A DNA stretch of 64,000 nt from Alentia gelatinosa (taxonomy: Eukaryota > Annelida > Polychaeta > Phyllodocida > Polynoidae): the NCBI GenBank assembly GCA_950022655.1, contig OX465579.1, positions 177,391,263-177,455,262 on the forward strand, given 5' to 3'. A program made the translations under genes and the position numbers. The notes beneath the pieces were generated by a model. The model saw only the letters and a program-made list of their open reading frames with translations, had not been told where the DNA came from and searched no databases. Positions 28,466-39,229 of the stretch are shown here, in pieces. Every line of letters begins with the position of its first letter. The first letter of the stretch is position 1.

Positions 28466-30313
28466 ATGGGGCAGTCCATAAATTATGTCATCATTAGGGG
28501 GGTGGGGAGCCAGATTGAAAAAAGTGTGACACAGCCTAAAAATCACAAGGGGGGGGGGGGGTGTACAGAGTTGTGTGACAGAACACGCATCACCTTATTC
28601 CAAGACTTTAAAGGCAACTTTCCAAGACTTTAGAGGCAATTTTCCCCATGCTGGAAAGGTATTGAGTGAATTCTCTTATGTGAAAAATCGTAAATCGGGC
28701 CCCGATTTCATCGAAAAAAAGATTGGGTTGAAAAATATCCAGGAGTTCACTCGTTGTCGCTACTCAAGCTACCTTCTTCGTCTTCCATTATATACCATGC
28801 TGGAAAGGTGTTGGGAAAAGTATGATAATAAGTGGTTATGGATGCCCTAAGCCAGAAGTATCTGGATACATTTAACCAGTGGTTCACAATCTTTATTCTT
28901 CAGTGGTCAACTCTAATGACAAAAAAGGCCTTTACCTCAATGATGATGATTTCTTACCATAAATGCATTTAATGATGTTTTCTACCATAACCCTATTCAC
29001 ACATATAGGAACCCCACCAGTTTGTCTATAGGAAATATATACTCAGCTGTAGCTAGGAAGGGATTATCTTCAGGTTTCTCTGTCAGAAACTTTGCTCACC
29101 CAACCAATGAAGTAAATGCTAAGCAGTCATCAGGTGGAAATAGTCCTTTATGGGGTCGATGATTATGCAGAAGGATAAATCCCCAAATGCACCACCTGCC
29201 AACTTTTGTGCATTGCCCATTTGGTGGGCAGGTTGGACTCATAAATGTGTCTCATCATATATTTGGAGGAGGAATGCAGATGTGGAATACCACAATGAGT
29301 AAGATGTTGATTGGTAGTATATCACCATATGTCACCATTGCCCCAGGTTTACAACAGAGCTGCGGATCGCAGAATAGCGATCCAAGGGCCAAAACATTGC
29401 TCCTGAAATTTTGTGGAACATGTTGTAATCGCATAGGCGCATCGCCGTGTAAAATATGGCTTTTAGTGATACTTTTTACGAGGACCTTCACAGCACTGCG
29501 GATCGTATCGCTGTAGGTTATATACAGCCTTGTCTGATATTTTAAATAACGAACCATGGTGGCACCACCAACCCCCACCACTTATTCTTCTACATATAGG
29601 AAATATTGATCCAAACCACAAGTTGTCAGATCAATTTTAACTGTGATGCCATCTGTATTTAATTAAAGAACTAATTAATCTTCCCCTGTCTCATTCAATA
29701 TGTGCCCCTGAATTGTTGTATCACTATCGCATCGTAAAAACTAGTGATACCACGGGAATATAGGGATACGATCCGATATTACGGGTGCAACACTTTTTCA
29801 GTCGGATCGTTAAAGTAATCATAAAAATGAAATTGCGATCCGATTATAGCTAGCGATACCACAAAAAGTGGAGCAATGGGGCCCTGAGCAGACTAGACCA
29901 GATGAGATTTATGCTTGATCAAAAGTTCAGCACTGCATATGATTGGTTGGTCTAAAATCATAAAATAAAATTCGGATGAAATCGGTGCAATCGGCGGAAA
30001 TCGGGGGCCCGATTTTACCCACCAGAAGAGTTTTTTACAACTAAAATGATAATCGCTACAGTAAATTATGGTGAAGTATTAATAGCTTTTTCAGTGATCT
30101 AGGAGATCAGGAGTTTTGTCTCATGTAATATGTCACTCTAACTTAATGGTCTTTTGCAGTACATAAGAAAAGAAATTGGGGGGGGGGGATCAGAAAGTGT
30201 GACATTATATTTTTGGGGGTGGTATGAAATGTGTGACAAAGTGTGACAGGGGGTGGGGCGGGGGGTCCTAAAAATGCCCTAAAAAGTGTGACATAATTTA
30301 TGGACGACCCCTA
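28466..30313. mobile_element. About 1.85-kb element with GTCCATAAATTATGTCA ends
   Basis: The left end GGGGCAGTCCATAAATTATG TCA and the right end, the complement of TGACATAATTTATGGACGAC CCC, form inverted termini. Both are followed inwards by AAAGTGTGACA/GTGTGACA words and G-runs. The ends resemble those of hAT- or Tc-like MITEs seen in many animals, but no transposase frame is visible inside. A GGGCCCC-family MITE (29331-29887) is nested within it. Confidence 0.65.
29331..29887. mobile_element. About 555-bp MITE, GGGCCCCGTTGCTCC family, copy 1
   Basis: It begins CATTGCCCCAGGTTTACAAC and ends GTGGAGCAATGGGGCCC. Landmarks shared with 54190-54748 and 57005-57555 are CAGAATAGCGATCC, GGCGCATCGCCG, GGTGGCACCACCAACCCC and GCGATCCGATTATAGCTA. 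Many GCGATC/GATCGC words make it internally self-complementary. Confidence 0.85.
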
Positions 30314-31430
30314 TCTGACAGTTTTTAAAGAACGGGTAGTGGTTTATATAGTCCCCATACATTCTGAATGAGTACTTTGTATCCGATGGATAATAAGTGT
30401 AACTTATATTCTAATTTGACACTTTTCTTCACTATGCTTACTCAGTTCCTCCAGTGCTCACGCACGGTGTCTACGCTATGGGCTTATAATATTCCCTTAT
30501 ATACATACCGAAGTCTAGAGGTATTAAAGAGAGTTGACCCACATCGTCCCTGGGTCTCATTGGTGTACAGTAAATGGTCTTCATGTACGACCCTGAATTA
30601 CTCAACAAACCCCTGTCTCTGATACAGTTCATATCCTACTTGTAGTTCGCTCAAGACAATATTTCTTCACATTAACTACGCGGAGGATACAGCCACTAGT
30701 ATAAGAAACAAATCAATATTGTCAGGTACATGTTGCTCAACATCTTCAGAACTTAATGTTGTTCATGTATATGCTGACATAAAACCAATACACATGTAGC
30801 GTCCCCTCTAGTCGCTGGAAGTGTATAACAGCTTTCTGCGATCGACAGCCGTCCAGAGGTTCCGAGACTTCAGTCGCTACCCTGTACTTACAGTGCCAGT
30901 ACAGGTGGGTTCGGTTTTACCCGCTGGAAAGGGCAGGGAGATGTGGAATCTGCTACCTACTGCTTAACTACGAAGACAAAACCAGACTCTGGACTGTTTC
31001 TATATACCAAGCTTTTATTACGGTATATTCAGTTTACAGTGTGTTGGTGGTTGGGGGTACCAACTTGCGAGCGAAGAGATACTGGTCTATTCAACTTTGA
31101 AAGGTGCTACAACACAACCTTACCAACACATGAGGCTCCAGGCGTTCACTCTATACAGAGGCACTGCGAGAAGACCTGTCAACCCGCTGTGGACTCAGCC
31201 TTATATAGTGACTGAGTAGCGAACCCGTAGTATTTGCATACCGCTGGTCCGCCGGCTTTACCGCACAGCAGGGATCGGCACTCATGCTACCTAACGTAAA
31301 GTGAAAAAATGCTGCATGACTGCCCTGACCCCTACACACATATATATGTGTTTCGAGTGTACCAAAGGTTGTCCATTTTTTTCCTTTAAAGAATTGGTTT
31401 TTTTTTTATCATTTTCTCTTGATTAGATAC
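30314..31430. other. No confirmed gene
   Basis: The region around 30790-31300 is somewhat richer in G+C and contains a possible 33-nt minus-strand micro-exon, TTTCCAG|...|GTAAGTAC (about 30890-30930), but nothing joins it in frame. Other frames show no domain. Confidence 0.3.
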
Positions 31431-31483
31431 AAGGTGTATATATATAAATATGTATATATATTTATATATATATATATATATAC
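31431..31483. repeat. AT microsatellite
   Basis: Alternating TA with occasional A or G: TATATATAAATATGTATATA followed by a longer TA run. Confidence 0.9.
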
Positions 31484-31879
31484 ACCCACACAGGCGGAGG
31501 GCCAAATTATAGTCAGCCTTCAGGAGAGCCCCCAGCTCCCAATTATACACTCCCTCCCTGCTCTGTATGCTCAGGTGGCGCCACCTACACTGACGTCTTT
31601 CTCCCTCTGGTCTCGCCAAATCACGGAGTCTCGAGGAATCACGAGATACGGACTCTCAGAACACGCCTAACGCGCCTGCGTGACCGGAACAGCCGTTGGG
31701 CGCCGTTTCCGGCCACGTCGGTCACGTGGGGACGCTGAGCAGACTGAGGCGCCCTGGAGGTGGGAGAAGGAACTAAGTTGTATGCCTCCAGCTGAATCAA
31801 GACTGAATAAAGGAGCAGGCTCCTGAATCCTGTTAACAAGGGTCTAGCCAGTGAGGCCTCTGTGATGTGACGCGGAAAC

Positions 31880-33012
31880 GGAGAGGGTAAATGAGAGAGA
31901 GAGGGAGAGAGGCGTGACAATAGAGACATAGAGGAGTAGGGGCAGACGGGAAAAGACAACAATAAACATAGAGAGAGACAGAGAGAGGGGGAGAGAGAGA
32001 AGCTGGGAGTAAGAAAGAGAGAGAGGGAGAAGCAGAGGGTAATAGAGAGAGAGAGAGAGAGAGAGAGAGGCATGCCAATATAGACACAGAGGAATAGGGG
32101 CAGACGGAAAAAGACAACAAGAAACCTAGAGACAGGAATAGAGAGAGAGAGAGAGAGAGGGAAGCAGAGAGTAAGAGAGAGAGAGAGAGAGAGAGAGAGG
32201 CGCAAGCCAGTAGAGACACAGAGGAATATGGGCAGACGGAAAAAGACAACAAGAAACCTAGAAAGAGAGAGAGAGAGAGGGGGGGAAGAAGCAGAGAGTA
32301 AGAGAGAGAGAGAGAGAGAGAATGAGAGGCATGCCAATAGAGACACAGAGGAATAGGGGCAGATGGAAAAAGACAAGAAGAAACCTAGAAAGAGAGAGAG
32401 AGAGAGAGGGGGGAAGAAGCAGAGAGTAAGAGAGAGAGAGAGAGAGAATGAGAGGCATGCCAATAGAGACACAGAGGAATAGGGGCAGATGGAAAAAGAC
32501 AACAATACACCTAGAGAGAGACAGAGAGAGAGAGGGCGAGAGAGAGACAGAGAGAGGCATGACAATAGAGACACAGAGGAATAGGGGCAGACGGAAAAAG
32601 ACAACAAGAAACCTAGAGACAGGAATAGAGAGAGAGAGGGGGAGAAGCAGAGAGTAAGAGAGAGGGAGAGGGAGAGAGAGAGAACGAACAATAGAGACAC
32701 AGAGAAATAGAGGCGGACAGAGGAAGACAGCAATAAAACGAGAGACAGACAGAGAGAGAGAAGGAGAGAGAGAGACAGATCAATAGAGACACAGAGAAAT
32801 AGAGGCAGACAGAGAAATACAACAATAAAACGAGGGACAGAGACAGAGAGAGTAGCAGAGAGACAGGCAGACAGACAGACAGACAGCCAGAGACAGAGAG
32901 AGACAGCCAGAGACAGAAAAATAGAGACACAGAGAAAAAAAGGCAGACAAAGAAAGACAGCAATAAACCGAGAGACAGAGACAGAGAGAAGCAGAGACAG
33001 ACATACAGACAG
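31880..33012. repeat. GA-rich higher-order minisatellite
   Basis: About nine diverged units of roughly 110-135 bp each comprise a GAGAGA run, then GGCATGCCAATAGAGACACA, GAGGAATAGGGGCAGACGGA, AAAAGACAACAAGAAACCTA. The far end shifts to an (AGAC)n form. Read on the minus strand it gives a 466-codon Leu/Ser repeat frame, which is a by-product of the CT repeat and not a gene. Confidence 0.9.
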
Positions 33013-33017
33013 ACAGA

Positions 33018-33078
33018 CTCTGTGGTAAACATGGAACAACGGGGCCCTGGGCCCCGTTGTTCCATGTTTACCACAGAG
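33018..33078. repeat. Perfect 30-bp inverted repeat, 1-nt spacer
   Basis: CTCTGTGGTAAACATGGAAC, AACGGGGCCC is followed after a single T by its exact complement ending at 33078. It forms the junction between the AGAC end of the minisatellite and a GGGCCCC-family MITE fragment, whose terminus supplies the GGGGCCC part. Confidence 0.95.
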
Positions 33079-33190
33079 CAGAATAGCGATCCGAGGGCTT
33101 ACACGTTGCTCCTGAAATTTTGCGGATCACGTCGTAATCGCTTAGGCGCATCGCCGCGTAAAATACTGCTTTTTGCAATACTTTTTACAT
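33079..33190. mobile_element. GGGCCCCGTTGCTCC-family fragment
   Basis: AGAATAGCGATCCGAGGGCT, GCTTAGGCGCATCGCCGCGT and AAAATACTGCTTTTTGCAAT match the first 150 bp or so of the family. The copy breaks off at TTTTTAC and continues into a hairpin. Confidence 0.8.
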
Positions 33191-33192
33191 CG

Positions 33193-33300
33193 ACCATACT
33201 CCACGAGTTTGGATGGGCCGCAATCATCATGGAGGCAAAGCCGAGTGACGATTATGGCACATCCAAACGAATGGAGTATTGTGTATTTTACGATTCAAGA
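33193..33300. repeat. Truncated hairpin, copy of 26154-26294 (inverted)
   Basis: ACTCCACGAGTTTGGATGGG, CCGCAATCATCA pairs with GTGACGATTATGGCACATCC, AAACGAATGGAGT. The loop is GGAGGCAAAGCCGAG, a one-base variant of the conserved loop. Confidence 0.85.
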
Positions 33301-33307
33301 GTGGTTC

Positions 33308-33510
33308 TGGATTTATCTCACCCCTTTCTATGAAACTAAATTGCACTACAATGCCAGAATAATTAGAACATACTTAGCAAATCCATATGACGTGATCTCA
33401 CATTCACTACGCCACGGCCCTGGCGTAGTATTGTCATTTTACGGGGGTGATTGTTGAGTATTTCTTTCTCATGTTATTCCTATGACTAACTTTGTACCAG
33501 GGGTGAGATA
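33308..33510. mobile_element. TTATCTCACCCC MITE, copy of 26015-26155 with insert
   Basis: The ends are TTATCTCACCCC and GGGGTGAGATAA. It includes TACGTCA-type and CACGGCCCTGGCGTAGTATT sequence that also occurs at 60195-60335 and about 58510-58610. Confidence 0.75.
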
Positions 33511-34949
33511 AAGTCTCGTCCTAGATCTTGTGACCTAATCTCGGAAGCGGCATTCGCGTTGCGCTCCGGACACTGACCACACGACATGCCAAGAAAGTTA
33601 CACAAAATGCCTAGGGAGAGCAACACGGGAGCGACCTTGAACTTTCACTGGTTCCCCCTATTCTTGCAGTGGCAAGGAAAACCAGCACAACCTCTCTTTA
33701 GGCTGTAGTGCAGCTAACTTTCGTCAGATGGCGAGTTCAAATCCAACAAGTATCTATGAGTTACCAGCTGAATGCAATCCCACAATGCACCAGAAACATG
33801 ATGGGCATTACCCAAGATGCACCAGTAAAATGGCGGGCGTTACCTGGCCTAATATGTGAGTGCACACTGATCAGGCTCCCAGTCTAAACCAGTCCAGACA
33901 GGGGTTGGTGGCCAATCTTAGGTCTCATTTGCCCTGCAGCCTCACTCCCTAAACGGCCGCTAGGTGTTCTCCCACTCACGTGAGCGCCGCCATTATAGTA
34001 CCCTAGCTCCGCACAAATCGCATTGTCGCCCGATGATTGGCTGGTTCTGTGGTAATTACGTCATAGCTCTCCACCCACAGTCCTTACGCCAGTAGTCCCA
34101 GCAGAGACCTAGCGTCTTTGTGTGTGGAAATGAGAAGCAGCCGTTTCGGAACGTAACGAGGGGCAGTTATAGGAATCTGCGGTTCGTATAAACATAAATA
34201 ACGAGGAATATATTTAATTTAAACGGGATTCACACGATGGGAAAAATGGACCTGAAACTGGTGTACTTCACACCCTTTGCACCAGTCGGCTACAATTTCC
34301 AGCTGGGTACGAAGTTTCACAGATTGGGGTGTTCTACAGTCTCAGGGAAACATGGCGGATTCAATTCACATGGGAAGACTTACCAGGTACATAGTCTCAC
34401 CCTTACACCCCTACACAGGGTACACAGTCGCCACTCGCTGTCATTCCCTGTGTAAGCACCTTCCTTGAGATTCTGCACAGGGCAACTAATGTTCTTTCCT
34501 ACTGGCCTCCTATTGGATAACACCCAGACAGGTCATGTAGTCGCCGACTCAGGAACTGTCCCCGTGTGAATAGGTGTAATTTAGGACCACTGAGACTCAC
34601 AGACAGGGGGGGAACGTATGAAGTACTTTTGTCTCACCAAAATGCCCCTCTAAATTTTAAACCTGTTTAAAGTCAAAATCGCATGAGATTCTGTTCCTTG
34701 TTAGAGGTGATTGTCGCCGACAATTACAAGGGAAAAAATTTGTCTCAGCAAAATGGAACCCTGTCATTCACACAAGGAGATTGTGTTCCAGTACTGAATC
34801 TCAACAGGATTTCTCTCAGACAAACGGCCTGTGAGGTACGTGAATCCCACCGTGTTAATCCCGTTTTAGGCACCCTAACCCTGTCTCCAGGAATTTTGAG
34901 AAAACGTGGTTACTGAGCCCGTATGGGTGGCTGTTCGAGGTCATTTGAC
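33511..34949. other. No confirmed gene; CpG-richer block near 33950-34160
   Basis: GATGATTGGCTGG (a CCAAT box), AATTACGTCATAG (CRE-like) and a raised CpG density at about 33950-34160 look promoter-like. No following exon could be joined. The rest holds only unsupported short frames. Confidence 0.3.
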
Positions 34950-35009
34950 GGAAAGGTTATGTATGACTATGCGAAGCTTTAGCTGAGAGTAATGAGAAAC
35001 AGACCTGAC

Positions 35010-35625
35010 CAGAAGGTTGATTGGTGTGTAGGTTGGTGGGTAGGCAGGTTGACAGGTGGGTAGGTTGGTGGGTAGGCAGATTGATGGATAGGCAGGTTGT
35101 TGAATGGATAGGTTGGTGGGTGGACAGGTTGATGGGTGGGCAGGTTGGTTGGTAGGCAGGTTGACAGGGGGCAATTTGTTGGGTAGATAGGCTGGTGGGT
35201 GGGCAGGTTGGTGGGTGGGCAGGTTGGTGGGTGGGCAGGTTGGTGGAAGGGTAGGTTGGTGGGTAGGCAGGCTGGTGGGTGTGCAGGTTTTGGGTAGGCA
35301 GGTTGGTTGAAGGGTAGGTTGGTGGGTGGGCAGGTTGGTGGGTGGGCAGGTTGGTGGAAGGGTAGGCTGGTGGGTGGGCAGGTTGGTGGGTGGGAAGGTG
35401 GGTGGGTGGGCAGGTTGGTGGAAGGGTAGGTCGGTGGGTAGGCAGGATGGTGGGTGGGCAGGTTGGTGGGTAGGCAGGTTGATAGTGGGCAGGTTGGTGG
35501 GTAGGCAGGTTGGTGGAAGGGCAGGTTGGTGGGTAGGCAGGTGGGTGGGTGGGCAGGTTGGTGGGTAGGCAGGTTGATAGTGGGCAGGTTGGTGGGTGGG
35601 CAGGCAGGTCGATGGATGGGTAGGA
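35010..35625. repeat. 16-bp G-rich minisatellite
   Basis: The array of GGTTGGTGGGTGGGCA and one-base variants has about 38 copies with occasional AAGGGTA or ATAGTG variants. Each unit has GG/GGG runs with short spacers on the plus strand, so quadruplex formation is plausible. The minus strand reads as Pro/Thr/His repeats, not a real protein. Confidence 0.92.
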
Positions 35626-35699
35626 TACTACAAGTGATTTATGAAACCAGACCCATACCAAACGCCATTTTTATATTAAGGATAAAAATACACTAGAGA

Positions 35700-35825
35700 A
35701 AATAGAGCTTTAATCGGGAAGGTCTACTGGTCACTACGCTCGGTTAAAGCCTCGCGTAATAAGATCACGACCTGCCCGTCGTGGCATAAACACTGACAAG
35801 TATAACTCTCGTTCAGTTTCTACTA
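35700..35825. repeat. Half of a GTTAGCCTTGTC-family hairpin
   Basis: GTCGTGGCATAAACACTGAC, AAGTATAACTCTCGTTCAG matches the right arm of 2265-2383. The left arm is lost, though a CTCGGTTAAAGCCTCG loop remains. Confidence 0.65.
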
Positions 35826-36685
35826 ATTACTTCCAGTTTCGTAATCTATCTGATTGATATAGTAGCACGTATGTTTTACATATGACATCAGTAAACTAGT
35901 TTCTTTATATTACCCATAGAATTAATACTCTAGAGCCTATTTGCAGTCAGCATTGAGGTGGATTGAAAATGTCACTGTAATTCTGCGGAGGCGTGCTCGG
36001 ATGCCACCTAGCGACAAGCGGCACCCTCACCATCCCTCTGGCGGCAAACAGAAGAACCAGTCTGCCGCTCAACGTTCAAAGACTCTGAAACCCGCCCGCC
36101 CACAACCATCATGAACTGTCAGGCATAAGAGCTGTCATGCCTCACATGCCTCAATTCCCTTTGGAATTCATATTAATATCATGTTGTTTCTCTAAAACTA
36201 ACTTTTATTACAGGAACACTGTCATCACATATATAATAACTCTCATGTTGTTTCTCAACAATTGAACTTTTATTACAGAGACACTGTAATCACTGTATAA
36301 ACTCTCAACGTTCAATTTGAAAATTTATACCACGTATCAAGTTATGATACTAACTGTCGTTTGACAATTTCAAATAATAAATTTTCAACTCCAGCAAAGC
36401 CTCCTCGTCATAATTAATAAAACGAGCATATATATACAGACAAAGACGATTCCGAGCTGGTTGTCGGAGAAAACGTCTCGGCACTTTTGCAAGTGAAAGG
36501 TGTTGAATTAATTCCTCTGCTGAGCTTGAGATAAAAACACTAACGAAGGGTCCTTAATTGAGGTTTTTCCTTAATTAGCATTCATTAACGACAATAGAAG
36601 TTTTTCCGGGCTTTTGCATCTTTTCCGGTGGTCACACATGCGCCTACCCAGACTTTACCAGACAACATCAAGTAGCATGTATTAT
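35826..36685. other. No gene seen
   Basis: A short direct duplication is visible at 36175-36300 (ATCATGTTGTTTCTC, CTTTTATTACAG, ACACTGTAATCAC). The sequence is otherwise unique and AT-rich. Confidence 0.4.
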
Positions 36686-36687
36686 CC

Positions 36688-36812
36688 TACCCCTCATATA
36701 AATCTCCACAGACTTAACATGGTGTGACTGTATGCCACGGTTATGTCATAACATATTTATATGCCACTGGTGACATATGAAGTTAAAAACATATGACAGG
36801 GTAGGATAAATC
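36688..36812. mobile_element. Small MITE, TTATCCTACCCC ends
   Basis: TTATCCTACCCCTCATATAA opens it, CCACAGACTTAACATGGTG follows, and it ends CAGGGTAGGATAAAT. The flank AAACATCACTCAGTTTC looks like the start of a deleted hairpin. Confidence 0.75.
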
Positions 36813-37726
36813 TAAACATCACTCAGTTTCATATAATTGTTTATAATTATCAAAACTTATTGACATCGAGCTGCTCTTTAAAGTGTGCCGGGTGACGTCA
36901 CTCGGCGGTATGTTCACAACCTTATTTAAAAAATAAAATTAAAAAAACATTTTAAAATTAACAATTTTGGTATGAATTATTAGTCAGTATGTTATCTATT
37001 TCTTATTCATTTATTAATTTCCGTGTTAAGGGCAACCAATCGTATTCAAAGTATGGTGGTACGTCGCCATACTGGCACAGTATGATGGTACGTGTTAAGT
37101 ACCACTTCTTCAGAAGCAGAGGTTGGTATTTACAGTATTATTTGGCATCGGCAGATGATACTATCATGAAACATTACAAAATTTGATTGTTTATAGGGCA
37201 TGAGTTCTCTTTGCGGCATAATATCACGAAGCAAGGGAATTGTATGTGATTTATCGGGAAAATATCTCTTGCGGGTGGAATACATAGCGGAAAATCAACG
37301 TAAAGATATATATTTGCTGTTAATATGGGATCAATTGGTTAGGTCTAAGGGTCTGAAAATAATAGTTTCATTACAAAATCATGATTCTTCCACAGTTATA
37401 TTTTTCAATATAATTGTTTTAGTGTCTGAAAAATAATACCATGATATGTTAGAAGCATCAGATTCATTAAATATTTCTAAAATTATAGTGTATTTCACTA
37501 CTAAAACTCTGCCTGAGATCCAAATTGATACACCGATTGAATTGTGAGCTAATCGTGAACATGGTTTATGTTTTTGGGTTCCAAAGGCGTTTCTACGCTC
37601 TACGATTTCAAACCGTGATTTTGAACTATCAAGGACTGCCGATAGGCTATGATTTGGGCATTTCAAAATCGTAGCCATCGAGAAGTATGTCGTAGACCAT
37701 CATGATAGATGGGGGCTGGCCTTTTA
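36813..37726. other. No gene seen
   Basis: AT-rich unique sequence. The frames of 60-100 codons show no family pattern and no splice context. Confidence 0.35.
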
Positions 37727-37870
37727 TTGAGCGCGGGAAATCGCGCTCATATACGCCATCTAGAGGTTAGAGTGCTCACACAGGGTTTCAGCTTACTGTA
37801 AAGAATCTAACACTTCACTATCAATGTCCCAACTATAAAGGCCTGGTTAAATCAGCAGGGGTCCAGTATC
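37727..37870. mobile_element. Inverted copy of the 13850-13995 element
   Basis: TTGAGCGCGGGAAATCGCGC, CATCTAGAGGTTAGAGTGCT and TTCAGCTTACTGTA reverse-complement the 13850 segment along about 140 bp. Confidence 0.8.
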
Positions 37871-38358
37871 AAGACTTACCAACCCCCTGCCCACTACTGA
37901 CTTGGTTCCTTTTAATAGAACTTTCATGGCTGAGTGACCTTGTGATGGTGTGTGCGCTGCCATTAGTGCATCAAGTGCTAAGGGGCTATCAGAGAGCGAA
38001 CTGAGTGGCATAGTTGACCTATTAGCCAGAGAAATAGGGCAGTTGACCAAGACCCTCAATGAAAAATTTCACTCACAACTGTGACGAGTCAGGGTTACGA
38101 GTTGAATGGGATACTTAGATCCATATATGACTTGATTAAGAAACATTTTCAATGTATTAAGATACACCTATTTTGATTAAATAATTAGTTGCCATCTGTT
38201 GGCACATGTAGATTTCTAGAACATGATAAATATTCCTGTTGTTGATACTTGAGGACAACTATCAAATCCATTCTCTGAGATTATTGAAACATTCTTACTT
38301 TTATTTAATGAAATGATTTAGGTATACCGCGCTCTTCCATTATAAATGGAAATAATAG

Positions 38359-38503
38359 AGGGAAACTATGTTCCGGTGAAAGGAAGTCAAAGTTACGAGG
38401 TAAGGCTTGGAAAAATTACTGCCCAAGGCCCTGGCCGCGGGCAGTAATTTTTCCAAGCCTTACCGAGTAATTTTGACTTCCTTTCACTGGTACTTGGTTT
38501 CCC
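38359..38503. repeat. Long hairpin, GGAAAAATTACTGCCC family, complete
   Basis: The arms of about 66 nt (GGAAACTATGTTCCGGTGAA, AGGAAGTCAAAGTTACGAGG, TAAGGCTTGG) pair closely to 38503. The loop region is AAGGCCCTGGCCGC. Relatives are at 11578-11630 (truncated) and 38917-39053. Confidence 0.9.
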
Positions 38504-38916
38504 TATTCCTATATACCTTCAAATGTGGTTTAATAAGAGACAATCTGATTGGTCTAAATGTCAACCTTGGGTAGTATACGGCAACCTTGGGTAGTATACC
38601 AACCTTGGGTAGTATCAGATAGTTACTCCACTCCCCAGAGCGTGGTGTAAGCATAGAGTGTACAGCCATAGGTATATAGGAATATTTGCTCCTAGTTATC
38701 ATATACCTAGATGCTGGATAAACTCGCCTGTACTACGGTATTGGTTTTATTGTCATACCGCACACTATGCTGGTACAACTACACATACTGTGAATAGAGC
38801 AGAGAGGCTTTGTCACCTGGGGGCTGCCATTGTGCTTTGTCAAAACAATAACCAGGTGGTGGGTGCAATGTACTATGGATCTCAATATGTCCTGGTCACA
38901 GACTCTATTGAAAATA
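38504..38916. other. Spacer between two related hairpins
   Basis: GGGTAGTATA and CAACCTTGGGTAGTATACC repeat three times at 38566-38612. ATTGTCATACCGCACACTAT resembles 58640-58680. No coding signal. Confidence 0.45.
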
Positions 38917-39053
38917 TTAGAGGGAAACCATGTTCAGGTTATAAGGTGAGGACCGGAAACATTACTGCCTGTGGCTGACACCTTGGGCAGTGATTTTCCC
39001 GATCCTCACCTCGTAACTTTGACTTTTCCTTACCGATACATGGGTTCCCTATT
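38917..39053. repeat. Long hairpin, GGAAAAATTACTGCCC family, diverged
   Basis: GAGGGAAACCATGTTCAGGT, GGTGAGGACCGGAAACATTA, CTGCC pairs with GGGCAGTGATTTTCCCGATC, CTCACCTCG to 39053. It shares both flanks with 38359-38503 (CTATTCCTATAT, ACCTTCAAAT). Confidence 0.85.
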
Positions 39054-39229
39054 CCTATATATACCTTCAAATATCGATAGAGATGGTTATTTCTTTATCT
39101 ATGATAGCCCCAGGAAAATGGCCACCCTTATCGAGTAACTGCAACAGCTATGTTTTCGTCCCGGTGCTCTTTATATCACGTGGTCAGCCCGTGACAAAGA
39201 CATCTACCTCTCTCTCTCAATATCCCTAA

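Noticed and set aside
30890..30930. 33-nt minus-strand micro-exon with good splice sites
   Set aside because: It cannot be joined in frame to any exon found, and such chance pairs are expected in 64 kb.
31639..33039. 466-codon minus-strand frame of Leu/Ser/Cys/Val repeats
   Set aside because: It is the translation of the GA/CT higher-order minisatellite. Several overlapping frames are equally open and there is no start context, domain or splice support.
34957..35661. 234-codon Pro/Thr-rich frame on the minus strand, mucin-like
   Set aside because: It is the reverse of the 16-bp G-rich minisatellite. Period and composition explain it fully.
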